DNA of 12,664 nt from NCBI RefSeq assembly GCF_024699075.1, contig NZ_JAILQF010000383.1:1-12664 (forward strand). Reading direction: 5' to 3'. The notes below the pieces were generated by a model that was not told where the DNA came from, did not search any database, and saw only the letters and a list, made by a program, of their open reading frames with translations. Source of the DNA: Butyrivibrio sp. (lineage in GTDB: Bacteria > Bacillota_A > Clostridia > Lachnospirales > Lachnospiraceae). Positions 6,288 through 12,664 of the stretch are shown piece by piece (positions within the stretch are counted from its first letter, which is position 1; each line of letters begins with the position of its first letter). The translations under genes were made by a program, and so were the position numbers.

Positions 6288-7658
6288 GTGGCTAAGAAGT
6301 TAAGTGAAGATAAAAGAAATATAGTTTTAAACGGTAATATATATCGTGCGGTTCTGATGCTTTCAGTTCCGGTTATGATCAACAGTTTCATACAGTCGCT
6401 TTATAATCTTACAGATACCTACTGGCTTGGAGTACTTGGTACTGAGTATCAGTCAGCAATAACGCTTGTATCACCTTTTCAGTCAATACTTCAGAATTTT
6501 GGATCAGGTATTACGGTTGCAGGCTCTATTCTTATAGCTCAGTATCTTGGAGCACATAAGGACAAAGAGGCCTCGAATATGGCAGATCATATCTGTATTT
6601 CGACACTTATTTTCTCAGTAATATGTGCAATACTTTGTTTTATCATATCACCACCTCTTGTTGCATGGCTTGGTGCTACAGGACTTCAGTATGATTATTC
6701 ACTTATTTACATAAGGATCGTCATACTCGATATGCCTCTTTTGTATATGATCAATATATATTCATCTGTTCATCAGGCTCAGGGCGATTCGGTGCGCCCT
6801 ATGCTTTTGAACCTTATAGGAGCAGCAGTCAATCTTGTAATGGATCCGCTTCTTATGGTGGTACTACATTTTGGAATCGCCGGTGCAGCATTTGCTACTC
6901 TGTTTGCAAAGCTTCCGGGTGCTATTATTGCTTTATATACTCTTACAAGAGAAGATCAGGTAATAACGCTTCATTTTAAAGGCTTTAGATTTGAGAAGGA
7001 GAAGCTTTTAAGTATAATAAAAATAGGACTTCCTACAGCCATAGGGCACAGTACAATGCAGTTTGGATTTCTTCTTATGAGTAAAAGTGTTCAGGCATAT
7101 GGCATGATAGCAACTACTGCCTATGGTCTTGGCAATAAGATCAATTCGATTATCACACTGCCCAATAATGGCATAGGATCTGCAATCAGTACTATTGTTG
7201 GCCTTAATATAGGATCAGGCAACAAGAAGAGAGCTGACAAGGCTTACAGAATAGCTCTTAAAATGGCCTTTGTGTATCTGCTTATTGCCGGCCTTATCCT
7301 TTCAAGACGTCCTATAGCAGAGTTTATGATAAGAACTCTTACATCAGATGATCAGGTAGTAAGTCTTGCAACTGACTTTTTGTGCCTTATGTCATTCTGG
7401 TGCTGGACCAATGCCTTTTATAACGTCACCATGGGAATATTCCAGGGAAGCGGGCATACACTTATCACTGTTATAGTAGATGCATCAAGGCTTTGGGTAT
7501 TTAGATTTGCAACACTTTTCTTCTGTCAGAATATACTTCATATGGGAGTAGAATCTGTATGGTATTCAGTTGTTGTATCTAATGCAAGTTCAGCGGCAAT
7601 ACTTTTTGCTCTGTATTTTACCGGCCTTTGGAAAAAAGATGTCATAAAAGCTAAGTGA
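6288..7658 (+). CDS. MATE family multidrug efflux transporter
   Basis: A 456-residue polytopic membrane protein of the multidrug and toxin extrusion family, which expels cationic compounds using Na+ or H+ gradients. It starts like clostridial MATE proteins (SVPVMINSFIQSLYNLTDTYWLG) and has two similar six-helix halves. The second half begins near IGLPTAIGHSTMQFGFLL, and GIGSAISTIVGLNIGSGNKKRADKAY is the conserved segment after helix 8. GIFQGSGHTLITVIVDASRLWVFR is typical of the last third. Translation begins at GTG (6288) after AGGA ten bases upstream; no closer ATG is better. The transported substrate cannot be told from sequence. The 35-bp repeats immediately upstream may affect its expression. 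Confidence 0.93.
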   Translation: MAKKLSEDKRNIVLNGNIYRAVLMLSVPVMINSFIQSLYNLTDTYWLGVLGTEYQSAITLVSPFQSILQNFGSGITVAGSILIAQYLGAHKDKEASNMADHICISTLIFSVICAILCFIISPPLVAWLGATGLQYDYSLIYIRIVILDMPLLYMINIYSSVHQAQGDSVRPMLLNLIGAAVNLVMDPLLMVVLHFGIAGAAFATLFAKLPGAIIALYTLTREDQVITLHFKGFRFEKEKLLSIIKIGLPTAIGHSTMQFGFLLMSKSVQAYGMIATTAYGLGNKINSIITLPNNGIGSAISTIVGLNIGSGNKKRADKAYRIALKMAFVYLLIAGLILSRRPIAEFMIRTLTSDDQVVSLATDFLCLMSFWCWTNAFYNVTMGIFQGSGHTLITVIVDASRLWVFRFATLFFCQNILHMGVESVWYSVVVSNASSAAILFALYFTGLWKKDVIKAK

Positions 7659-7723
7659 GAATCAAAATTTTTTTTAGAAAAGTTCAAAAAAAATGTGACG
7701 GATTAAAGAGTCATTCCGTTATA

Positions 7724-7729
7724 TATAAT
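7724..7729 (+). promoter_or_regulatory. -10 box for the DUF4349 lipoprotein / GntR operon
   Basis: A perfect TATAAT 38 bases before the ATG at 7768. The -35 is weak (ATTAAA at 7702-7707, 16-base spacing). A small inverted repeat ACGGA/TCCGT (7698-7702 with 7715-7719) lies just upstream of the box and could be an operator. No convincing terminator separates it from the MATE gene. Confidence 0.5.
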
Positions 7730-7767
7730 GGAGACCCAAACCAGCAAAACATTTTTGGAGGATTATT

Positions 7768-8892
7768 ATGAAAAAATTTAGAACAGGATTTAATGCAGCA
7801 GCAGCTCTGGCACTTGCTCTTATAGTTACAGGATGTGGGGGCTCATCAAAAGAGAGCACATCCTATACTTATGAAGAAGCTATCGAATCAGATGTTAGTA
7901 TGGGTGCAGAGTATGACAGTATGGAGGTTGCTGATTCCAATGGCACTGATTCCCAGACTACAGTTGAAGTAGATGAATCTTCTCAGGTTTCTGACAGAAA
8001 GCTTATTACTACATCCAGAATCAGTGCAGAGACAATCAACTTTGAGGATACAATAACATGGGTTGAATCAAAGACAGCTGAACTTGGCGGCTATGTTGAG
8101 TCAAGCAGCATCTCTGTGAGTGGCGGATATTATTACAATGAGAAGTATCGTGATCTTCACTATGCCGACTATACAATTCGTATACCTGAGGACAAGCTTG
8201 ACAGCTTTCTTGAGGATGTAGATAGCATAACCAATATTACCAGCCAAAATAAGAATGTCGAAGATGTAACACTTACATATACAGATATGGTTGCACGCCA
8301 GGAAGCTTTGGAGTCAGAAAAAGAGGCTCTTCAAAGGCTTATGGATAGCGCAGAGAATATGGAAGATATAATAACCATCCAGTCTCAGCTTACAGATGTG
8401 CAGTATCAGATAGATTCTATAAAATCACAGCTCAGAGTATATGATAACAAAATAGATTACAGTACAATATATCTTACATTAAGAGAAGTTGAGCCTGACG
8501 ACCTTACTGTTACTGAGCAAAAGTCTGCATTTGAAAGAATCAAAGACGGATTTACAACAAGTCTTAAGAGTACAGGTGAATTCATAGTAGAATTCATTAT
8601 AGCTGTTATTATAAATCTTCCACAGATCATCCTTCTTGTAGTAATAATCGTCATCATTGTAAAACTTGTAAAGCATAATAAGAAAAGCAAAGCTAAAAAG
8701 CAGGAAAGATTGTATAATAGTAAAGTAAATACAAACGCAGGTGTAAAAACTGAAGATCCTGTAAATGTAAATGCAGGTGTAAAAACTGATGATCCTGTAA
8801 ATACAAACGCTGGTGTAAAAACTGATGATCCTGTAAATATAAGCACAGCTGCAAATGATCAGGGCAAATCCAAGGAAGATATCAATGGATAA
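7768..8892 (+). CDS. DUF4349 domain lipoprotein
   Basis: A 374-residue predicted lipoprotein: the N-terminus MKKFRTGFNAAAALALALIVTGC ends in a lipobox with lipidated cysteine C23. An acidic serine/threonine-rich linker follows. Then comes the DUF4349 region (roughly residues 75-250), with RKLITTSRISAETINFEDT, TAELGGYVESSSIS, YTIRIPEDKLDSFLEDV and a heptad-rich coiled coil (ARQEALESEKEALQRLMD... to SQLRVYDNKI). A strong membrane helix spans about 272-301, followed by a basic cytosolic tail. The tail carries three 12-residue repeats from residue 320 (VNxNAGVKTxDP) and the start of a fourth. The function of DUF4349 is not established; the topology suggests an envelope sensor or structural protein tethered on both sides of the membrane. 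AGGAGG lies just before the ATG. It overlaps the following gntR-type gene. Confidence 0.88.
   Translation: MKKFRTGFNAAAALALALIVTGCGGSSKESTSYTYEEAIESDVSMGAEYDSMEVADSNGTDSQTTVEVDESSQVSDRKLITTSRISAETINFEDTITWVESKTAELGGYVESSSISVSGGYYYNEKYRDLHYADYTIRIPEDKLDSFLEDVDSITNITSQNKNVEDVTLTYTDMVARQEALESEKEALQRLMDSAENMEDIITIQSQLTDVQYQIDSIKSQLRVYDNKIDYSTIYLTLREVEPDDLTVTEQKSAFERIKDGFTTSLKSTGEFIVEFIIAVIINLPQIILLVVIIVIIVKLVKHNKKSKAKKQERLYNSKVNTNAGVKTEDPVNVNAGVKTDDPVNTNAGVKTDDPVNISTAANDQGKSKEDING
8725..8844 (+). repeat. 36-bp in-frame tandem repeat in the lipoprotein C-terminus
   Basis: Three complete 36-base units start at 8725, 8761 and 8797, with a partial unit at 8833. Each encodes V-N-x-N-A-G-V-K-T-(D/E)-D-P. 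Copies differ by only a few bases, implying recent expansion by slippage or recombination. The number of copies could vary between strains without breaking the frame. Confidence 0.93.
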
Positions 8893-9601
8893 TAAAAGAT
8901 CGCCAAGAGATATTGTAACTTCCCGTATAACTGAAATGATACTAACAGGCCAGCTTAAGCCTGATGACCAGCTTCCTCCTGTGAGGGAGCTGGCCAAAAA
9001 TATGGGTATCAGCAGGAATATGTGCACTGATATCATAAAAGAACTTGAAGAAAAAGGACTTCTTGTCATCGTTCCAAGGCAAGGAGTCTTTGTTGATGAT
9101 TTCAGAAAAAATGGTAATATTCATACTCTTGAAGCTATCATGGGAGCAGAATTCGATCTTCAGCAGCGCGAAATAGAATCTCTTCTTGAACTAAGATGTG
9201 GTATGGAGATGCTTGCCTGCAGGCGTATCATAAAAAATGCTTCCGATGAAGAGATTAATAGTCTTGGTAAACTCATAGACAAGATCCTTGAAGAGAAAGA
9301 GCCTGAAAAGGCGGCCCTTCTTACTTATGATTATTATCATGAACTTGCGGTCTTAAGCGGCAATTCAATAGTGCCCATGATTACTGAAGGTTTCAAAAAG
9401 TCTACAGTAAAGCTTTGGACAAGATATATCCAGAATTATGGCATAGAGCAGCTTTATAAGAGCCTTGCAGAAGTCTATTTTTACATTATAAGACGTGATC
9501 TTGACAAGGTTGTAAAGCAGATACTACTCTCATCGTCTGATACCATAAGCGGTGATCACAGCATATATAAAGATAATCAATATGATGGAAAAAATACTTG
9601 A
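8885..9601 (+). CDS. GntR family transcriptional regulator, FadR type
   Basis: A 238-residue DNA-binding regulator. Residues 1-75 form the GntR winged helix-turn-helix (ITEMILTGQLKPDDQLPPVRELAKNMGISRNMCTDIIKELEEKGLLVIVPRQGVFV). The remainder is an all-helical FCD-like effector domain (LLELRCGMEMLACRRI, then TYDYYHELAVLSGNS), typical of the FadR subfamily, whose ligands are often organic acids, possibly with a metal. I chose ATG 8885 because AAGGA lies eight bases upstream; an in-frame ATG at 8855 has no ribosome binding site. The start overlaps the last codons of the DUF4349 gene (stop 8890-8892), so the two are probably translationally coupled. Its target is not visible; autoregulation of the lipoprotein operon or control of a neighbour is plausible. 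Confidence 0.9.
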   Translation: MDNKRSPRDIVTSRITEMILTGQLKPDDQLPPVRELAKNMGISRNMCTDIIKELEEKGLLVIVPRQGVFVDDFRKNGNIHTLEAIMGAEFDLQQREIESLLELRCGMEMLACRRIIKNASDEEINSLGKLIDKILEEKEPEKAALLTYDYYHELAVLSGNSIVPMITEGFKKSTVKLWTRYIQNYGIEQLYKSLAEVYFYIIRRDLDKVVKQILLSSSDTISGDHSIYKDNQYDGKNT

Positions 9602-9627
9602 AATGCATTGTATTTCAGCGTTAAAAT
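9598..9627 (+). promoter_or_regulatory. Promoter for the DUF1846 gene
   Basis: TTGAAA (9598-9603) and TAAAAT (9622-9627) are 18 bases apart, each a 5/6 match to the sigma-A consensus. The -35 overlaps the stop codon of the upstream regulator (TGA 9599-9601). A small dyad TGAAAT/ATTTCA (9599-9604 with 9612-9617) sits across the -35 and spacer and could be a repressor site. Confidence 0.6.
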
Positions 9628-9673
9628 GTTTTCTTGTATTGTGTAAATATTTCGCAGAGGCAGGAGATTCTTT

Positions 9674-11158
9674 ATGAACAAGATTGGTTTTGATAATGAC
9701 AAGTATCTTAAAATGCAAAGCGAGCAGATTCGCAAGCGTATAAGCGAGTTTGGCGGCAAGCTTTATATGGAATTTGGTGGTAAACTTTTTGATGATTTCC
9801 ACGCTTCCAGAGTACTTCCCGGCTTCCATCCTGACAGTAAGATCACTATGTTAAAAGAACTTAAGGATCAGGCTGAAATCGTTATTGCTATCAACGCTGC
9901 AGATATCGAGAAGAACAAAGTAAGAGGCGATCTTGGTATCACTTATGATATGGACCTTTTAAGACTTGCTGATGCATTCCGCGAGGAAGGTTTGTATGTT
10001 GGATCTGTTGTTCTTACAAGATTTGCAGAGCAGCCTTCTGCCATAGCTTATGAGAAAAAACTCAAAGCCCTCGGCCTTAAAGTATACAGACACTATCCTA
10101 TTGAGAATTATCCTTCTGATATATCACTTATCGTTAGTGACGAAGGTTTTGGTAGAAACGATTATATCGAAACAACTCATCCACTTGTTGTCATCACAGC
10201 TCCGGGACCAGGAAGCGGCAAGATGGCTACATGCCTGTCACAGCTCTATCATGAGAATAAGAGAGGTGTGAAGGCCGGATATGCCAAGTTCGAGACATTC
10301 CCTATCTGGAACCTTGCTCTTAATCACCCTGTAAACCTTGCATATGAGGCAGCAACAGCTGACCTTGATGATGTTAACATGATAGATCCTTTCCATCTTG
10401 AAGCTTATGGTGAGACTACAGTTAACTACAATCGTGACATAGAGGTATTCCCTGTACTTAATGCTATGTTTGAGAAGATCTCCGGAAGTTCACCATATAA
10501 GTCTCCTACAGACATGGGTGTTAACATGGCCGGCAAGTGCATCTTTGATGATGAGGCTGTATCAGCAGCTGCTAATCAGGAGATCATCAGAAGATACTAT
10601 CAGGCTCTTTGCGAATATCGTAAAGGTAATGCCGGAATGGATCCTGTTCGCAGAATCGAGCTTCTTATGAATAAAGCAGGTATTACAACAGCTGACAGAC
10701 CTGTAGTTGCAGCAGCTAACCTTAAGGCTGATCAGACAGGCGCTCCGGCAGCAGCTATGGAACTTCCTGATGGAAAGATACTTACAGGTAAGACATCTGT
10801 ACTTCTTGGTGCATCTTCAGCTCTTCTTATCAATGCACTTAAAGAGCTTGCAGGAATAGAAGATAGTGTAGAACTGATCCCTCCGGATTTCATTGAGCCT
10901 ATCATGAAGCTTAAGAGTGACTGCCTTGGCGATCATTCTTCACTTCTTCATCTTAATGAGATCCTTATCGCGCTGTCAGTGACAGCTGTTAATAATGAGA
11001 ATGCAAGAAAGGCTCTTGAGCACATCCCGGATCTTAAGGGATGCGAAGCACACAGCTCAGTTATCCTGTCACAGGTTGATGAGACTGTATTCAAGAAGCT
11101 TGGCGTGAACCTTACTTGTGAAGCTCATTATGAAAGCCAGAAGTTATATCATAAATAA
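9674..11158 (+). CDS. DUF1846 family protein
   Basis: A 494-residue cytosolic protein that I recognise as a DUF1846 member from its N-terminus (GFDNDKYLKMQSEQI, LYMEFGGKLFDDFHASRVLPGF) and overall length. The central segment contains APGPGSGKMAT, with G178-PGSG-K183 resembling a Walker A loop but carrying methionine where Ser/Thr usually follows the lysine, so nucleotide binding is possible but unproven. The C-terminal half is helical and probably a separate domain. Structural genomics has covered the family, but I know of no assigned reaction. AGGAG sits about nine bases before ATG 9674. Codon use is moderately biased, suggesting good expression. It has its own promoter and terminator, so appears monocistronic. 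Confidence 0.9.
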   Translation: MNKIGFDNDKYLKMQSEQIRKRISEFGGKLYMEFGGKLFDDFHASRVLPGFHPDSKITMLKELKDQAEIVIAINAADIEKNKVRGDLGITYDMDLLRLADAFREEGLYVGSVVLTRFAEQPSAIAYEKKLKALGLKVYRHYPIENYPSDISLIVSDEGFGRNDYIETTHPLVVITAPGPGSGKMATCLSQLYHENKRGVKAGYAKFETFPIWNLALNHPVNLAYEAATADLDDVNMIDPFHLEAYGETTVNYNRDIEVFPVLNAMFEKISGSSPYKSPTDMGVNMAGKCIFDDEAVSAAANQEIIRRYYQALCEYRKGNAGMDPVRRIELLMNKAGITTADRPVVAAANLKADQTGAPAAAMELPDGKILTGKTSVLLGASSALLINALKELAGIEDSVELIPPDFIEPIMKLKSDCLGDHSSLLHLNEILIALSVTAVNNENARKALEHIPDLKGCEAHSSVILSQVDETVFKKLGVNLTCEAHYESQKLYHK

Positions 11159-11181
11159 TGAATTTAAAAGTGATGATTATA

Positions 11182-11215
11182 GAAACACGCATTTACTGCG
11201 TGTTTCGTAATTTTA
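11182..11215 (+). terminator. Terminator after the DUF1846 gene
   Basis: A perfect 10-bp stem GAAACACGCA/TGCGTGTTTC (11182-11191 with 11197-11206) with a TTTAC loop, 24 bases after the stop, followed by GTAATTTTA. The U-run is short and interrupted, so it may be moderately efficient. Confidence 0.75.
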
Positions 11216-11277
11216 GTCACAATAGTTCTTTATAGTTTCAAACAATAGTGTTTATATTTTTGCGTCAGGAGAATTGG

Positions 11278-11697
11278 ATGCTTGTACATAACGAAGAAGA
11301 CTTTAAATATGTAATGCAGGATTTTGAAAAGTACTATATTGGAGCCAGATACAGCTATGACGAGCTTATGGCATCGCCCTTTATACCATTTAAATTCAAG
11401 ACAATCATTGAAAAATATATAGCAAAGGAAATTGATAAGAGTGCAACTATAGAAAGCCATTTCTATTTTATGACTGATGAGGGCTTTGACTATAGAGTGT
11501 GCAGGCAGCTCAGGATGAGGTTTAGATGTTCTGTTCTTGCTAGCCCTCATAAAGACGGCGTAGAAGATAAGTATACTGAAAAAATATATCCTATAGATAA
11601 ACTTGTAAAGCTTACTGCCAAGCAGAAAATGGATAATGGCCTTGTGATAAGAGAGCTTATACAGGGCAAGATGTCTCTTATGATGTTCCAGGTGTAA
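11278..11697 (+). CDS. Uncharacterised small protein
   Basis: A 139-residue protein I cannot assign to a named family. ATG 11278 follows AGGAG (11267-11271) with a six-base gap; an in-frame ATG at 11248 has no such site. It begins MLVHNEEDFKYVMQDFEKYY, is rich in charged and aromatic residues, and has no signal peptide or membrane helix, so a cytosolic fold is likely. There are single cysteines in VCRQ and FRCSV. It sits after the DUF1846 terminator and converges on the DUF3800 gene. A long opposite-strand reading frame covers the same bases, but its Tyr/Phe/His/Cys-heavy composition and lack of ribosome binding site mark it as a shadow. It resembles a lineage-specific Lachnospiraceae protein, an impression rather than a result. 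Confidence 0.72.
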   Translation: MLVHNEEDFKYVMQDFEKYYIGARYSYDELMASPFIPFKFKTIIEKYIAKEIDKSATIESHFYFMTDEGFDYRVCRQLRMRFRCSVLASPHKDGVEDKYTEKIYPIDKLVKLTAKQKMDNGLVIRELIQGKMSLMMFQV

Positions 11698-11741
11698 CTC
11701 TTGGAAGCAGTAAAATCTGGTGATAATCAATACAGCTTATA

Positions 11742-12419
11742 TTACAGCCATTCTTTTTTCTGTAATTTTTTAAGATAGTTCTTTTTAAAATCTCTTCTAT
11801 TTCCGAAGAAGTACTCTTCTGACTTAGAGTAAAGATTATCGTTTATTTTTAAATCTATTAATGTAAAAGTACATAATAAATCTGCGACCTGAAACAATTT
11901 ATAATCTTTTGGAAGAACTTTCCTATAAATTGGATTAGGAAGTAGCACACTGAAAACCGAAGCTAGTATTTTGCTAACTTGGACTTGTCCATTATCATAG
12001 TAAATCTTTACATCGTCTGAAGCCAAAAAGTCGTTATAATGCCCTCTAATAAAACTTGCAATTTGTTTTGCAAGTTTACCTGCAGCTTCAACAGGATCAT
12101 TGACATGTTTTTTCTCTATATAAAATGATTTATAATAAATATCCAATTGACGGACAAATGCTACCATTTTATTAAATATTCGTCGTCGCTCAGCTAATGT
12201 CATATCCTTATATATTTCTTCTTTCCTAATGATTGGGCCAGTATGAATACATAAATCATGTAGGCCGAGATAATCTAATTCTGTATCTAACTTTGCTATG
12301 TCATTGGAAATATCGACCGACTGGTCATGAAAAACCATTGTAATTATATAATATGGTGAATGACTGGAATACTCTCCAAAATCACCTGATTCATCAATGA
12401 AAATACTTAGTTCTTTCAT
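11742..12419 (-). CDS. DUF3800 domain-containing protein
   Basis: A 225-residue protein of the DUF3800 family, identified by the N-terminal FIDESGDFG motif (D9, E10, D13), the mid-protein strand IYYDNGQ (D142) and the late QVADLLC motif (D180). The spaced acidic residues look like a metal-dependent nuclease site of RNase H-like type; I recall that relationship but have not confirmed it. Members are often found in accessory regions. Start: ATG 12417-12419 preceded by GGGAG with seven bases spacing. A longer frame reaches an ATG at 12515, but that lies between the -35 and -10 of the promoter, so it cannot be the initiator. The gene is more AT-rich than its neighbours (many TTA, ATA, AAA codons), consistent with transfer. 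A structured leader RNA precedes it. Confidence 0.88.
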   Translation of the reverse strand: MKELSIFIDESGDFGEYSSHSPYYIITMVFHDQSVDISNDIAKLDTELDYLGLHDLCIHTGPIIRKEEIYKDMTLAERRRIFNKMVAFVRQLDIYYKSFYIEKKHVNDPVEAAGKLAKQIASFIRGHYNDFLASDDVKIYYDNGQVQVSKILASVFSVLLPNPIYRKVLPKDYKLFQVADLLCTFTLIDLKINDNLYSKSEEYFFGNRRDFKKNYLKKLQKKEWL

Positions 12420-12433
12420 GAAGTTGCTCCCAT

Positions 12434-12459
12434 AAAAAATGGCGGGGAACTTCCCCGCC
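12434..12459 (-). terminator. GC-rich terminator-like hairpin in the DUF3800 leader
   Basis: The palindrome GGCGGGGAACTTCCCCGCC (12441-12459) folds into a stem of at least seven GC pairs. On the minus strand it is followed by A and then six U (12439-12434): a textbook intrinsic terminator. It lies after the promoter and before the ribosome binding site (12431-12427), so it is an attenuator of the DUF3800 gene or the end of a separate short RNA. It is strikingly GC-rich for this AT-rich region. Confidence 0.85.
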
Positions 12460-12498
12460 CATGATGGACCTGGGTCTTTCGACCAGCCCTTATTTGTT
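12434..12498 (-). ncRNA. Structured leader RNA of the DUF3800 gene (candidate DUF3800-type motif)
   Basis: The RNA would start near 12498, about six to seven bases after the -10, and run roughly 65 bases to the U-run. Its first hairpin (12489-12466) is capped by a GAAA tetraloop: CUGG-UC pairs with GA-C-CCAG with one bulged C, extended by G-C pairs outside. A six-base linker leads to the terminator-like hairpin. Several classes of conserved RNAs upstream of DUF3800 genes have been reported under the DUF3800-I to -XI names, as I recall; I cannot say which class, if any, this belongs to. It could act in cis as an attenuator or be a free small RNA. Confidence 0.65.
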
Positions 12499-12503
12499 CT
12501 ATT

Positions 12504-12532
12504 ATTATATAACAAATCGTTATATAAATCAA
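12504..12532 (-). promoter_or_regulatory. Promoter of the DUF3800 leader and gene
   Basis: On the minus strand TTGATT (12532-12527) and a perfect TATAAT (12509-12504) are separated by exactly 17 bases, a near-consensus sigma-A promoter and the best in the window. Transcription should begin near 12498, giving a leader of about 80 bases before the ATG. Confidence 0.85.
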
Positions 12533-12604
12533 TAATTATAGGCGAGCTTAACAGCGGAATCTATCAAAATATCCAATAAATCAATTGGTGAAAGGAACAT
12601 TTCA

Positions 12605-12664
12605 ATGAGCAATAATTATAATGAGTATTGCATGAAATTTTCAAATGAAGAAATTGAAGAATAT
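12605..12664 (+). CDS. Start of an unidentified gene, cut by the window end
   Basis: An open frame of 20 codons from ATG 12605 to the window edge (MSNNYNEYCMKFSNEEIEEY), preceded by AAAGGA with eight bases spacing. It is divergent from the DUF3800 gene, with about 70 bases between the DUF3800 -35 box and this ATG. Too little is visible to name it. I saw no clear promoter for it in 12533-12604. Confidence 0.6.
   Translation, partial: MSNNYNEYCMKFSNEEIEEY

Noticed and set aside
7667..7694. Terminator after the MATE gene (T8/A8 inverted repeat)
   Set aside because: The stem would be purely A-U with a ten-base loop and no following U-run; unlikely to terminate.
8479..9069. Minus-strand frame with repeated YIYRIISFYTC-like peptides across the lipoprotein tail
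   Set aside because: The periodicity is only the reverse of the 36-bp repeat encoding the lipoprotein tail; low-complexity aromatic composition and no start signal.
11230..11730. Long minus-strand reading frame (166 codons) opposite the small uncharacterised gene
   Set aside because: Composition dominated by Tyr, Phe, His, Leu and Cys, no ribosome binding site, and the plus-strand frame has AGGAG at good spacing; it is a shadow.
12420..12515. N-terminal extension of DUF3800 to the ATG at 12515
   Set aside because: That ATG lies within the promoter spacer, and the extension would be translated through the terminator hairpin; GGGAG before 12419 gives a better start.

Overview
The window looks like chromosome from a low-to-mid GC Gram-positive anaerobe of the Clostridia, most likely a Lachnospiraceae member of the Butyrivibrio/Pseudobutyrivibrio type. 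Supporting this are strong AGGAG ribosome binding sites, sigma-A-like promoters, AT-biased codons, and a NifU-like/GGGtGRT gene pair, a DUF1846 protein, a DUF4349 lipoprotein and an MntP pump with a yybP-ykoY-type leader. The assignment rests on recognising families by eye; no database search was run.

Layout. Positions 35-1771 hold a two-gene plus-strand operon: an Fe-S scaffold-like protein and a GGGtGRT protein. Both use strongly biased codons suggesting high expression, and the operon ends in a strong terminator (1793-1838). Three minus-strand genes follow: a YitT-type membrane protein (1901-2791), the manganese exporter mntP (3027-3635) and thioredoxin (3955-4266). Between thioredoxin and mntP, bases 3636-3954 are packed with RNA signals: a 16-bp-stem terminator for thioredoxin, an overlapping -10 box, a manganese-riboswitch-like aptamer, and a second terminator whose 5' arm is shared with the aptamer's closing stem.

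Positions 4476-9601 run on the plus strand: a cardiolipin synthase, a short array of 35-bp direct repeats, a MATE exporter, a DUF4349 lipoprotein with a C-terminal 12-residue repeat, and a FadR-type GntR regulator whose start codon overlaps the lipoprotein stop. A promoter overlapping the regulator's stop then leads into a DUF1846 protein (9674-11158), closed by a hairpin terminator. A small uncharacterised protein follows (11278-11697).

The right end changes character. A more AT-rich minus-strand gene (11742-12419) encodes a DUF3800 protein. It has a near-consensus promoter and a compact structured leader: a GAAA-capped hairpin followed by a GC-rich terminator-like hairpin just before the ribosome binding site. 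A divergent gene begins at 12605 and leaves the window. This DUF3800 locus is the best candidate for an under-described RNA-controlled system, possibly the edge of an accessory island.

Functionally, the left and middle parts are housekeeping and envelope/stress functions: Fe-S handling, metal efflux, redox, membrane lipid synthesis and drug export. The right end looks accessory.
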